Assembly: GCA_023014485.1 (NCBI GenBank)
Contig: JAJOZX010005784.1
Span: 173,501 to 237,500, forward strand
Origin: Bathynomus jamesi
Taxonomy: Eukaryota; Arthropoda; Malacostraca; Isopoda; Cirolanidae
DNA length: 64,000 nucleotides
Direction of reading: 5' to 3'
In this document: piece after piece, positions 22,023-34,528 of the stretch
How the letters are laid out: each line of letters opens with the position of its first letter
How positions within the stretch are numbered: the first letter of the stretch is position 1
Position numbers and translations under genes: made by a program
Notes under the pieces: model-generated
The model's input: the letters and a program-made list of their open reading frames with translations, nothing else
Database searches by the model: none
Told to the model about the DNA's origin: nothing

Positions 22023-24910
22023 AGTTAGTCCCCCTCCAACAGCAGGTAGTGACTCTCCTTCCACGTTGGAGGGGGCTCAAGCTCCTGCGGAGATTGTCCC
22101 CTCGTTAGTGAGGGGCTATTCAACTCCCGACAGCCCTGGCTGTTCGGGAAACGGGTCGTGCTAGGGGGCGGTCAGAATAGGGGAGGCTCCCTCCGTGCAA
22201 TGCTTTTTAATGCTAGGTCGATCAGGAACAAGTTTGGCGAGCTACGGGCACTCTTAGCATCAGAATACCAGGATATCGTTGCTATCACCGAGTCCTGGAT
22301 TCATACTGATCGTAGGGACTACGTTGGGGAGTTCGAAATTCCCGGGTATAGAATGTTTCACAAAGACCGCACCCGTGGGGAGGGGGGTGGGGTACTAATA
22401 TACGTCAGAGACACGTTGAGTCCGGTTGACTGCCAGTTCCGGTCGGAACGGGAGCTGCTTGGCGTCGATCTGAACGTGGGAGGGACGAACTATAGGTTAA
22501 TCTTGGTGTACAGACCTCCGCATCTCCTCCTCGTGGAGGATACAGCCCTGTACACCGAACTCAGTAGCCTGCTAGGGGATAGGTGTGTGTAGTTTTAGGA
22601 GACTTCAACTGTCGCGGCATAAAGTGGGAAAACAGGACTGCCGATGCTGAAGGGAGGAGGCTAGTTGACTTTGCTGATGAGAACTTCCTCACTCAGTGGG
22701 TCAACGAGCCTACACGAGGCGAAAGCGTTCTAGACTTAGTATTCACGACCGAAGACAACCTCGTCACTGGCCTCACCGTTGACGAATCATTGGGCGGGAG
22801 TGATCACGGTCTTATTAGGTTCCGCGTGTGCGTCCCTCGGGTGAAGCGTAGTAACTCGAGAGGCAGTAAGCTCGATCTCCGGCGGGCGAACTTTGTTAGC
22901 CTCAGGGATAGCGTAGGAGAGATGGGGTTAGAGGTTGGCGGCGATGTTGAGGGAGTGTGGAGTGCATTCCGGGACGAGTTTATGGTGCTGCAGTCTGCTG
23001 CCATACCCTCAAAACCGGTCACCCCTGCTTCAACGCAGCCTAAGTGGTTCAATCGTGACATCGCTTCGGCTATCCGAAATAGGAAAGTAGCGTATAGGAG
23101 GGCGAAGGCCAATCGTTCCCACGAGAACACTGAAGCGTATGTCCGCCTGTGTAGGGAAGTGAAGGCGAAGGTTAGGCTAGCGAAACGTAACGAAGAACTA
23201 CGGGTGGCAAGCCTCTGCAAGGGGAACCCTAAGGAATTCTTCAGTTATGTTAATAGTAGAAAGCCCATTAGAAGCGGCGTTCTGCGGACCTCCGACGCGG
23301 ACATCGCTAATGTGCTTAATGAGTACTTTGCGGGAGTGTTCACCAGGGAGGATACCCGCGTCATCCCCGAGCCAGCTGTGAGGCACGAAGGTGCTGGCCT
23401 GGATAGTGTTAGATGTACCGCGACAGTCGTTGCTCATAGAATAGACAAACTGAGCGCGTTTAAGGCTCCTGGGCCAGACCAGTTTCTCCCCAGTGTTTTG
23501 CGAGAAGTGCGCGACCAGGTGGCTCCCCACCTGGCTACAGTCTTCAACAAATCGTTGGTGATGGGCCAGGTGCCTGGTGACTGGAGGGAGGCCAACGTGA
23601 CCCCTATCTTTAAGAAAGGGGATCACGAAAGTCCAGGGAACTATCGTCCTATTAGTCTCACTTCAGTTGTAGGTAAATTATTAGAAAGGATAATAGCTGA
23701 TAGAATCGTTGACCATTTGGATTCCTACAAGCTGCTTGGGGACTCCCAACATGGGTTTAGACGGCATAGGTCGTGTCTCACCAACTTGCTCGAGTTTTTC
23801 CACGTCATGTTGAGTGAGTACGATAAGAGTAGGGCGATTGATATACTTTATCTCGACTTTCAGAAAGCCTTTGATAAGGTACCTCACCGCCGGCTAATGG
23901 CGAAAGTGCGCGCGCTGGGTATCGGTGGGGAAATAGGTAGGTGGATTGAAAACTGGCTGAGGAATAGGCGGCAGAGGGTGGTAATTAAAGGGGCTAGTTC
24001 GGGTTGGGCCTCGGTCACTAGTGGGGTTCCTCAGGGTTCCGTTTTGGGGCCACTGTTGTTTACCATTTACATAAATGATATCGACGGTGGCATCGTCAGT
24101 CGGATCGCCAAATTCGCTGATGACACCAAGCTTGGGGCCAATGTTGGGACGCCCGAAGCGATCGAGGAACTGCGTGCGGACCTAGGTAGGATAGGAGAGT
24201 GGTCCGAAAAATGGCAAATGCCGTTTAACTTGGGTAAATGCAAAGTGATGCACATTGGCTACGCCAATCCCAAGTCGGACTACTCGATGTTGGGCAGTAA
24301 TATCGAGGTGACTGATTTAGAAAAGGACTTGGGTGTGCTAATTAGCAGCGACCTTAAGTTTACGAAACAGTGTGTAGAGGTGGAAAAGAAAGCCCAGAAA
24401 CTATTGGGTTATATCAGGAGGCAATTTCAGTTTCGGAACAAGGAGATTGTGCTCTCACTGTACAATTCCCTTGTTCGGCCGTACCTGGAGTATGCTGTGC
24501 AGTTCTGGTCGCCCACCCTCAGGAAAGATATTGAGAGGCTGGAGCGAGTGCAGGCGAGGGCCACAAAGTTAATCCCTTCCGTTAGGCATATGGGCTACAA
24601 TCGACGGTTACGCGCCCTGAACTTGTTTTCGCTTGAAACTCGGAGGCTGCGCGGTCAACTGATCGAGGTTTTCAAGCTCTTACGAGGGTTCAACGATGTC
24701 GATTTTAGAAGTATGTTTAGTTTAAATGATAACCCAACTCGCAACAATGGTTGGAAGTTGGATTTGAAACGGTTTAGGACTAGTGTGTGTGGGAATTACG
24801 TTACGTATAAGATCTGTGACACATGGAACAGGTTACCTTCGGAAGTTGTGAACAGTTCCTCTGTGGATCAGTTCAAGAAAAGGTTAGACCAAATTTTGCA
24901 CACTCTTTGA
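22019..24910 (+). pseudogene. CR1-A unit 2: ORF1 tail plus ORF2
   Basis: The unit begins inside ORF1, about 150 bp before its stop, directly after the CT tract. ORF2 is open 22158-22592. One G is missing near 22580, within GATAGGTGTG, which shifts the frame into 22583-24910 (775 residues). That piece holds GDFNCRG, SDHGLIRF, YLDFQKAFD (about residue 422) and FADD (about 511-514). Relative to unit 1 it lacks 27 bp after codons for KPIRS. The deletion lies between two GAAGC copies and is in frame. The end is FKKRLDQILHTL, the type-B terminus. Confidence 0.87.
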
Positions 24911-24999
24911 GTGTGTAGAAAATTTTCCGTGGCACCCGTTGCCATTGGTACCTCCTCGGTATGGGCCGCAAGGCCTTTTGAGGTACTTCTTTTCCTTGT

Positions 25000-25042
<43 letters not shown>
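24911..25042 (+). other. Type-B CR1 3' UTR and (CT)n
   Basis: The UTR passes through cctcggtatgggccgcaagg and CTTGTAACTCTCT into about 40 bp of CT repeat (25003-25042). It lacks the extra tail of type-A units. Confidence 0.8.
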
Positions 25043-25044
<2 letters not shown>

Positions 25045-26237
25045 CAGGGGGTATAAAGGTTATGCACGTTCCTTCTGCGTGTTGTAAACTTTATACTTGG
25101 GGTGTGACAGCCCTCCGGTCCCGAGTCGTGGGATTCTAGAGAAATTGGCTGCCAATTCCTTTAGGTTCTCTCTCTTTCGGGAGGGCAGGTGAAGTCTGTT
25201 GTACAAACCTGTCCCGTGGGTTACTAGGACCCCTTCCCATCCCACTCTGTCCTTTTAGCTTAGGTTAGGGATGTTCTCCTTTGACTGCAAAAAAAAAAAA
25301 AAAAAAACTTTTAGTATTGTCTTTTTCTCTACTGTTACGATTAGGACGCTACTGCTATCTCATGCGTGGGAAGAGAGGCTTGGAACCTCTATAAATAACA
25401 CCATTTAACTTCAGTTGTAGGTAAATATTTAGAGGGGATAATAGCGAGTAGGATTTGACCATTTGGATTCGTACAAGCTACTTGGGGACTCCAACATGGG
25501 TTTAGACGGCATAGGTCGTGTCTCACCATCATGCTCGAGTTTTTCTACGTCATGTTGAGTGAGTATGATAAGAGTAGGGCGATTGATTAGAAGGCCTTTG
25601 ATAAGGTACCTCCGCCGGCTAATGGACGAAGTGCGCGCGCTGGGTATTAGTGGGGAAGTAGGTAGGTGGATTGGAAACTGGCGAAAAATGCCACAAAGTT
25701 AATCCCTTTCGTTAGGCATATGGGCTACAATCGACGCTTGCGTGACGCGGGTTCAAAGATGTCGATTTTAGAAGCATGTTTAGTTCAAATGATAACCCAA
25801 CTCGCAACAATGGTTAGAAGTTGGATTTGAAACGATTTAGGACTAGTATATGTGGGAATTACTTTAACACGTTGATAGTTTAAGATTAAAACATAAGAAA
25901 ACTCTGCAGGAGTTCGCTTGCTCGGTGTCTCTGTGAGCAAGCTAAATATAGAGCTTTTATATATTCTCCACTTTCCTGTAAAATTTCCTTGGCTACTTTT
26001 CCAGGGTCAAGGTTTTTTTCAACCTTTTTCCGTACCTGCCTCTGGCAGGGAGGGAGCGGAGGGTGGGGAGAGAGCCTTCTACTTTTCTATCCAGTTTTCT
26101 ACTACTGCTAGGATAGTTGAAAGAAAAATAAACTTTTACAAAATTTTCCCTGGCACCCGTTGCCATTGGTACCTCCTCGGTATGGGCCGCAAGGCCTTTT
26201 GAGGTACTTCTTTTCCTTGTAACTTGTAACTCCTTGT

Positions 26238-26288
<51 letters not shown>
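25043..26288 (+). mobile_element. Array spacer, internally deleted mini-CR1 and type-A tail
   Basis: About 350 bp of unrecognised spacer includes an A19 run near 25290. A mini-CR1 of about 470 bp follows (about 25405-25880). It keeps short patches of RT and C-terminal sequence in the right order, with large deletions between. A type-A 3' UTR follows and ends in CT repeats (26240-26288). The whole block recurs at 29228-30475. No protein can be made. Confidence 0.75.
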
Positions 26289-26290
<2 letters not shown>

Positions 26291-27443
26291 GGGTTTAGAC
26301 GGCATAGGTCGTGTCTCACCAACTTGCTCGAGTTTTTCCACGTCATGTTGAGTGAGTACGATAAGAGTAGGGCGATTGATATACTTTATCTCGACTTTCA
26401 GAAAGCCTTTGATAAGGTACCTCACCGCCGGCTAATGGCGAAAGTGCGCGCGCTGGGTATCGGTGGGGAAATAGGTAGGTGGATTAAACTGGCTAAGGAA
26501 TAGGCGGCAGAGGGTGGTAATTAAAGGGGCTAGTTCGGGTTGGGCCTCGGTCACTAGTGGGGTTCCTCAGGGTTCCGTTTTGGGCCACTGTTGTTTACCA
26601 TTTACATAAATGATATCGACGGTGGCATCGTCAGTCGGATCGCCAAATTCGCTGATGACACCAAGCTTGGGGCCAATGTTGGGACGCCCGAAGCGATCGA
26701 GGAACTGCGTGCGGACCTAGGTAGGATAGGAGAGTGGTCCGAAAAATGGCAAATGCCGTTTAACTTGGGTAAATGCAAAGTGATGCACATTGGCTACGCC
26801 AATCCCAAGTCGGACTACTCGATGTTGGGCAGTAATATCGAGGTGACTGATTTAGAAAAGGACTTGGTGTGCTAATTAGCAGCGACCTTAAGTTTACGAA
26901 ACAGTGTGTAGCGATGGAAAAGAAAGCCCAGAAACTATGGGTTATATCAGGAGGCAATTTCAGTTTCGGAACAAGGAGATTGTGCTCTCACTGTACAATT
27001 CCCTTGTTCGGCCGTACCTGGAGTATGCTGTGCAGTTCTGGTCGCCCACCCTCAGGAAAGATATTGAGAGGCTGGAGCGAGTGCAGGCGAGGGCCACAAA
27101 GTTAATCCCTTCCGTTAGGCATATGGGCTACAATCGACGGTTACGCGCCCTGAACTTGTTTTCGCTTGAAACTCGGAGGCTGCGCGGTCAACTGATCGAG
27201 GTTTTCAAGCTCTTACGAGGGTTCAACGATGTCGATTTTAGAAGTATGTTTAGTTTAAATGATAACCCAACTCGCAACAATGGTTGGAAGTTGGATTTGA
27301 AACGGTTTAGGACTAGTGTGTGTGGCAATTACGTTACGTATAAGATCTGTGACACATGGAACAGGTTACCTTCGGAAGTTGTGAACAGTTCCTCTGTGGA
27401 TCAGTTCAAGAAAAGATTAGACGAAATCTTGCACACTATTTGA
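26289..27443 (+). pseudogene. CR1-A unit 3: 5'-truncated RT
   Basis: The unit starts directly after CT repeats at the RT position coding GFRRHRSCLTNLLEF. It runs through YLDFQKAFD, VPQGSV, FADDTKLG and the C-terminus FKKRLDEILHTI. Small deletions (near 26485, 26585, 26870 and 26938) break the frame. The best open pieces are 26591-26875 and 26904-27443. Type-A 3' end. Confidence 0.85.
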
Positions 27444-27957
27444 GTGTGTAAAGACATTTAGGACCTCAGTCTGCGGAAATTTCTTTTCCTATAAAATAGT
27501 TAATATCTGGAACCAACTTCCCTCAGAGGTTGTTTCCAGTCAAAGTGTAAATCTGTTTAAAAATAGGCTAGACAAAGTACTGAACACACTCATAGTTTAA
27601 GATTAAAACCTCAGGAAACTCTGCAGGAGTTCGCTTGCTCCGTGTCTCTGTGAGCAAGCTAAATATAGAGCTATTTATATATTCTCCACTTTCCTGTAAA
27701 ATTTCCTTGGCTACTTTTCCAGGGTCAAGGTATTTTCTTCAACCTTTTTTCGTACCTGCCTCTGGCAGGGAGGGAGCGGAGGGTGGGGGGAGAGCCTTCT
27801 ACTTTTCTATCCAGTTTTCTACAACTGCTAGGATAGTTGAAAGAAAAATAAACTTTTACAAAATTTTCCCTGGCACCCGTTGCCATTGGTACCTCCTCGG
27901 TATGGGCCGCAAGGCCTTTTGAGGTACTTCTTTTCCTTGTAACTCCTTGTAACTCTC
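27444..27957 (+). other. Type-A tail of unit 3
   Basis: Contains the same diverged second CR1 C-terminus and 3' UTR as 21469-21958. Here only a few bases of CT remain before unit 4 begins. Confidence 0.8.
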
Positions 27958-29077
27958 TCGAATTTTTCCACGTCGTGTTGAGTGAGTACGATAAGAGTAG
28001 GGCGATTGATATACTTTATCTCGACTTTCAGAAAGCCTTTGATAAGGTACCTCACCGCCGGCTAATGGCGAAAGTGCGCGCGCTGGGTATCGGTGGGGAA
28101 ATAGGTAGGTGGATTGAAAACTGGCTGAGGAATAGGCGGCAGAGGGTGGTAATTAAAGGGGCTAGTTCGGGTTGGGCCTCGGTCACTAGTGGGGTTCCTC
28201 AGGGTTCCGTTTTGGGGCCACTGTTGTTTACCATTTACATAAATGATATCGACGGTGGCATCGTCAGTCGGATCGCCAAATTCGCTGATGACACCAAGCT
28301 TGGGGCCAATGTTGGGACGCCCGAAGCGATCGAGGAACTGCGTGCGGACCTAGGTAGGATAGGAGAGTGGTCCGAAAAATGGCAAATGCCGTTTAACTTG
28401 GGTAAATGCAAAGTGATGCACATTGGCTACGCCAATCCCAAGTCGGACTACTCGATGTTGGGCAGTAATATCGAGGTGACTGATTTAGAAAAGGACTTGG
28501 GTGTGCTAATTAGCAGCGACCTTAAGTTTACGAAACAGTGTGTAGAGGTGGAAAAGAAAGCCCAGAAACTATTGGGTTATATCAGGAGGCAATTTCAGTT
28601 TCGGAACAAGGAGATTGTGCTCTCACTGTACAATTCCCTTGTTCGGCCGTACCTGGAGTATGCTGTGCAGTTCTGGTCGCCCACCCTCAGGAAAGATATT
28701 GAGAGGCTGGAGCGAGTGCAGGCGAGGGCCACAAAGTTAATCCCTTCGTTAGGCATATGGGCTACAATCGACGGTTACGCGCCCTGAACTTGTTTTCGCT
28801 TGAAACTCGGAGGCTGCGCGGTCAACTGATCGAGGTTTTCAAGCTCTTACGAGGGTTCAACGATGTCGATTTTAGAAGTATGTTTAGTTTAAATGATAAC
28901 CCAACTCGCAACAATGGTTGGAAGTTGGATTTGAAACGGTTTAGGACTAGTGTGTGTGGGAATTACTTTACGTATAAGATCTGTGACACATGGAACAGGT
29001 TACCTTCGGAAGTTGTGAACAGTTCCTCTGTGGATCAGTTCAAGAAAAGGTTAGACCAAATTTTGCACACTCTTTGA
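27958..29077 (+). pseudogene. CR1-A unit 4: 5'-truncated RT
   Basis: Starts at the codons for EFFHV, slightly downstream of the unit 3 start, and is open 27975-28787 (270 residues) with YLDFQKAFD and FADDTKLG. One base is lost near 28747 (CCCTTCGTTAGG), and the frame resumes in 28757-29077. Type-B end FKKRLDQILHTL. Confidence 0.85.
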
Positions 29078-29166
29078 GTGTGTAGAAAATTTTCCGTGGC
29101 ACCCGTTGCCATTGGTACCTCCTCGGTATGGGCCGCAAGGCCTTTTGAGGTACTTCTTTTCCTTGT

Positions 29167-29229
<63 letters not shown>

Positions 29230-30422
29230 CAGGGGGTATAAAGGTTATGCACGTTCCTTCTGCGTGTTGTAAACTTTATACTTGGGGTGTGACAGCCCTC
29301 CGGTCCCGAGTCGTGGGATTCTAGAGAAATTGGCTGCCAATTCCTTTAGGTTCTCTCTCTTTCGGGAGGGCGGTGAAGTCTGTTGTACAAACCTGTCCCG
29401 TGGGTTACTAGGACCCCTTCCCATCCCACTCTGTCCTTTTAGCTTAGGTTAGGGATGTTCTCCTTGACTGCAAAAAAAAAAAAAAAACTTTTAGTATTGT
29501 CTTTTCTCTACTGTTACGATTAGGACGCTACTGCTATCTCATGCGTGGGAAGAGAGGCTTGGAACCTCTATAAATAACACCATTTAACTTCAGTTGTAGG
29601 TAAATATTTAGAGGGGATAATAGCGAGTAGGATTGTTGACCATTTGGATTCCTACAAGCTACTTGGGGACTCCAACATGGGTTTAGACGGCATAGGTCGT
29701 GTCTCACCATCATGCTCGAGTTTTTCTACGTCATGTTGAGTGAGTATGATAAGAGTAGGGCGATTGATTAGAAGGCCTTTGATAAGGTACCTCACCGCCG
29801 GCTAATGGCGAAGTGCGCGCGCTGGGTATTGTGGGGAAGTAGGTAGGTGGATTGGAAACTGGCGAAAAATGCCACAAAGTTAATCCCTTTCGTTAGGCAT
29901 ATGGGCTACAATCGACGCTTGTGACGCGGGTTCAAAGATGTCGATTTTAGAAGCATGTTTAGTTCAAATGATAACCCAACTCGCAACAATGGTTAGAAGT
30001 TGGATTTGAAACGATTTAGGACTAGTATATGTGGGAATTACTTTAACACGTTGATAGTTTAAGATTAAAACATAAGAAAACTCTGCAGGAGTTCGCTTGC
30101 ACGGTGTCTCTGTGAGCAAGGTAAATATAGAGCTATTTATATATTCTCCACTTTCCTGTAAAATTTCCTTGGCTACTTTTCCAGGGTCAAGGTATTTTTT
30201 TCAACCTTTTTCCGTACCTGCCTCTGGCAGGGAGGGAGCGGAGGGTGGGGAGAGAGCCTTCTACTTTTCTATCCAGTTTTCTACTACTGCTAGGATAGTT
30301 GAAAGAAAAATAAACTTTTACAAAATTTTCCCTGGCACCCGTTGCCATTGGTACCTCCTCGGTATGGGCCGCAAGGCCTTTTGAGGTACTTCTTTTCCTT
30401 GTAACTCCTTGTAACTCCTTAT

Positions 30423-30475
<53 letters not shown>
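29078..30475 (+). mobile_element. Type-B tail, (CT)n, spacer, mini-CR1, type-A tail (second copy)
   Basis: Near-identical to 24911-26288. It has a B-type UTR, CT 29168-29227, spacer with poly-A near 29472, mini-CR1 about 29580-30065 and a type-A UTR ending in CT 30427-30475. It starts the second 4.16-kb period. Confidence 0.8.
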
Positions 30476-30480
<5 letters not shown>

Positions 30481-31622
30481 GTTTAGACGGCATAGGTCGT
30501 GTCTCACCAACTTGCTCGAGTTTTTCCACGTCATGTTGAGTGAGTACGATAAGAGTAGGGCGATTGATATACTTATCTCGACTTTCAGAAAGCCTTTGAT
30601 AAGGTACCTCACCGCCGGCTAATGGCGAAAGTGCGCGCTGGGTATCGGTGGGGAAATAGGTAGGTGGATTGAAAACTGGCTAAGAATAGGCGGCAGAGGG
30701 TGTAATTAAAGGGCTAGTTCGGGTTGGGCCTCGGTCACTAGTGGGGTTCCTCAGGGTTCCGTTTTGGGGCCACTGTTGTTTACCATTACATAAATGATAT
30801 CGACGGTGGCATCGTCAGTCGGATCGCCAAATTCGCTGATGACACCAAGCTTGGGGCCAATGTTGGGACGCCCGAAGCGATCGAGGAACTGCGTGCGGAC
30901 CTAGGTGGATAGGAGAGTGGTCCGAAAAATGGCAAATGCCGTTAACTTGGGTAAATGCAAAGTGATGCACATGGCTACGCCAATCCCAAGTCGGACTACT
31001 CGATGTTGGGCAGTAATATCGAGTGTGACGATTTAGAAAAGGACTTGGGTGTGCTAATTAGCAGCGACCTTAAGTTTACGAAACAGTGTGTAGCGATGGA
31101 AAAGAAAGCCCAGAAAACTATTGGGTTATATCAGGAGGCAATTTCAGTTTCGGAACAAGGAGATTGTGCTCTCACTGTACAATTCCCTTGTTCGGCCGTA
31201 CTGGAGTATGCTGTGCAGTTTGGTCGCCCACCCTCAGGAAAGATATTGAGAGGCTGGAGCGAGTGCAGGCGAGGGCCACAAAGTTAATCCCTTCCGTTAG
31301 GCATGGGCTACAATCGACGGTTACGCGCCATGAAACTTGTTTTCGCTTGAAACTCGGAGGCTGCGCGGTCAAACTGATCGAGGTTTTCAAGCTCTTACGA
31401 GGGTTCAACGATGTCGATTTTAGAAGTATGTGTAGTTTAAATGATAACCCAACTCGCAACAATGGTGGAAGTTGGATTTGAAAACGGTTAGGACTAGTGG
31501 GTGGCAATTACGTTACGTATAAGATCTGTGACACATGGAAACAGGTTACCTTCGGAAGTGTGTGAACAGTTCCTCTGTGGATCAGTTCAAGAAAAGATTA
31601 GACGAAATCTTGCACACTATTT
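30476..31622 (+). pseudogene. CR1-A unit 5: indel-rich copy of unit 3
   Basis: Same start and extent as unit 3 but with many single-base gains and losses spread along its length, such as near 30570, 30690, 30788, 30907, 31120, 31330 and 31553. No frame stays open for long. The regular scatter of one-base indels, often in short homopolymers, looks more like consensus error in a collapsed or poorly polished repeat than like natural decay. Confidence 0.8.
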
Positions 31623-33232
31623 GAGTGGGTAAAGACATTTAGGACCTCAGTCTGCGGAAATTTCTTTTCCTATAAAATAGTTAATATCTGGAACCAACTT
31701 CCCTCAGAGGTTGTTCCAGTCAAAGTGTAAATCTGTTTAAAAAATAGGCTAGACAAAGTACTGAAACACACTCATAGTTAAGATTAAAACCTCAGGAAAC
31801 TCTGCAGGAGTTCGCTTGCTCCGTGTCTCTGTGAGCAAGCTAAATAAGAGCTATTTTATATTCTCCACTTTCCGTAAAATTTCCTTGCTACTTTTCCAGG
31901 GTCAAGGTATTTTCTTCAACCTTTTTTCGTACCTGCCTCTGGCAGGGAGGGAGCGGAGGGTGGGGGGAGAGCCTTCTACTTTTCTATCCAGTTTTCTACA
32001 ACTGCGAGGATAGTTGAAAGAAAAATAAACTTTTACAAAATTTCCTGGCACCCGTTGCCATTGGTACCTCCTCGGTATGGGCCGCAAGGCCTTTGAGGTA
32101 CTCTTTTTCCTTGTAACTCCTTGTAACTCTCTCGAATTTTTCCACGTCGTGTGAGTGATACGATAAGAGTGGCGATTGATATACTTTATCTCGACTTCAG
32201 AAAGCCTTGATAAGGTACCTCACCGCCGGATAATGGCGAAAGTGCGCGCTGGGTATCGGTGGGGAAATAGGTAGGTGGATTGAAAACTGGCTGAGGAATA
32301 GGCGGCAGAGGGTGGTAATAAAGGGGCTAGTTCGGGTTGGCCTCGGTCACTAGTGGGTTCCTCAGGGTTCCGTTTTGGGGCCACTGTTGTTTACCATTTA
32401 CATAAATGATATCGACGGTGGCATCGTCATCGGATCGCCAAATTCGCTGATGACACCAAGCTTGGGGCCAATGTTGGGACGACCCGAAGCGATCGAGGAA
32501 CTGCGTGCGGACCTAGGTAGGATAGGAGAGTGGTCCGAAAAATGGCAAATGCCGTTTAACTTGGGTAAATGCAAAGTGATGCACATTGGCTACGCCAATC
32601 CCAAGTCGGACTACTCGATGTTGGGCAGTAATATCGAGGTGACTGATTTAGAAAAGGACTTGGTGTGCTAATTAGCAGCGACCTTAAGTTTACGAAACAG
32701 TGTGTAGAGGTGGAAAAGAAAGCCCAGAAACTATTGGTTTATATCAGGAGGCAATTTCAGTTTCGGAACAAGGAGATTGTGCTCTCACTGTACAATTCCC
32801 TTGTTCGGCCGTACCTGGATGCTGTGCAGTTCTGGTCGCCCCCTCAGGAAAGATATTGAGAGGCTGGAGCGAGTGCAGGCGAGGGCCACAAAGTTAATCC
32901 CTTCGGTTAGGCATATGGGCTACAATCGACGTTACGCGCCCTGAACTTGTTTTCGCTTGAAACTCGGAGGCTGCGCGGTCAACTGATCGAGGTTTTCAAG
33001 CTCTTACGAGGGTTCAACGATGTCGAATTTTAGAAGTATGTTTAGTTTAAATGATAACCCAACTCGCAACAATGGTTGGAAGTTGGATTTGAAACGGTTT
33101 AGGACTAGTGTGTGTGGGAATTACTTTTACGTATAGATCTGTGACACATGGAACAGGTTACCTTCGGAAGTTGTGAACAGTTTCCTCTGTGGATCAGTTC
33201 AAGAAAAGGTTAGACCAATTTTGCACACTCTT
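31623..33232 (+). pseudogene. Type-A tail and CR1-A unit 6: indel-rich copy of unit 4
   Basis: The tail 31623-32133 matches 27444-27957. The RT from about 32134 matches unit 4, again with numerous single-base indels (for example near 32155, 32210, 32320, 32430, 32481, 32664, 32815 and 33130). Recognisable pieces include ADDTK-region DNA and the FKKRLD end. Type-B terminus at 33232. Confidence 0.8.
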
Positions 33233-33334
33233 TGAGTGTGTAGAAAATTTCCGTGGCACCCGTTCCATTGGTACCTCCTCGGTATGGCCGCAAGGCCTTT
33301 TTGAGGTACTTCTTTTCCTTGTAACTCCTTGTAA

Positions 33335-33367
<33 letters not shown>

Positions 33368-33432
33368 TCTCTCTCATCTCTCTCTCTCCTCTCCTCTCTC
33401 TCTCATTCCTCTCTCTCTCTCTGTCTCTCTCT

Positions 33433-33486
<54 letters not shown>

Positions 33487-33492
33487 TCTCTC

Positions 33493-33552
<60 letters not shown>
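33233..33552 (+). repeat. Type-B tail and long (CT)n closing the array
   Basis: The 3' UTR leads into about 215 bp of interrupted CT repeat (33336-33552). After it the sequence becomes unrelated Tc1 interior. Confidence 0.9.
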
Positions 33553-33555
<3 letters not shown>

Positions 33556-34528
33556 ACAAACTAATCTATCATATTTTGCGACTTTTTAACTCTGGTAGGA
33601 TTCAATTCCATTCCTATAGGTAAGAGATACTTAAATTCATGTGTGTATTATGCCATATGATGTGCGTAATAAATAATCATTTTTAAATAGTTGGAGCGTT
33701 CAAGGTCATCTGTATATAATCTATAGACTACCCCCAGCCCACTCTCAATACTTAGATTCCCCTAAGACACAGGCGTCTTCAAGTAACATGAATGCGTAGA
33801 GATCTAAGGTGTTAGATTCCATATTATATAATTTGTGCTAGGTTTAAGAACGCTGGCATTGAAGGATGAAGGAAGGGACAGTAAAAGCGATAATAGGTTT
33901 AATGAAGGAAGTGGAATGAGGATGGAGGTAAGCGTTGCTATGTCGAAGGAAACGAGGTTGGGTGGGGAATTACGAAGGGAGGAGGAAAGGAGAGAGGGGC
34001 TAAAATGAACGCGGGGATGGGTTAAGGGAGAGGAGAGAAATTAATATGAAATGCTAAACACAAACTCAAATTTTATTTTAATGCCCTAGACCTAGAAAGA
34101 CAGAGCAAAATACCTTAAACTAACAATGAATTGACAGAAATAGAAGAGTCTGGTCTTAGACGCACTGTTAGGTTTAACGTACGTGGCTCGAGGCCGCCAC
34201 TCAGAATTACCACTACTACCTAAGTCATAATAGGTTATTTACTATGACAGAGTAGTCATGAGTAGTTATGGAAATAAAATATGATTATACTGTTGATGGC
34301 TGACTATATTCAGTTGAGATATAAACTATTGCTGACAATCTTTGGATCCTTGGCTTTTAAGACGAATTTTTTATGTATATGTTCAACAAAATAGGAAATT
34401 GGCTGATTATTATTACCATTCGAAGGGTTGGTACCCTGCACAACCGAAATCAATTTCAGAAGGGGGTGCATGGTATCCTCATTTCCTTTATCGTCCCAGC
34501 ACGCTTCACATAAGCCATTTACACAAAG
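33553..34528. other. Tc1 element interior, no gene recognised
   Basis: Non-coding by eye between the CT tract and the transposase start. It includes a purine-rich stretch at about 33855-34045. Nothing else is identified. Confidence 0.4.

Larger units (their letters stand above)
24911..33232 (+). repeat. 4.16-kb tandem segmental duplication within the array
   Basis: The block from the end of one type-B unit to the end of the next (24911-29077) is repeated as 29078-33232. Lengths are 4167 and 4155 bp, and every sub-block recurs in the same order. Duplication as a block, not independent insertion, is the simplest reading. Confidence 0.85.
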
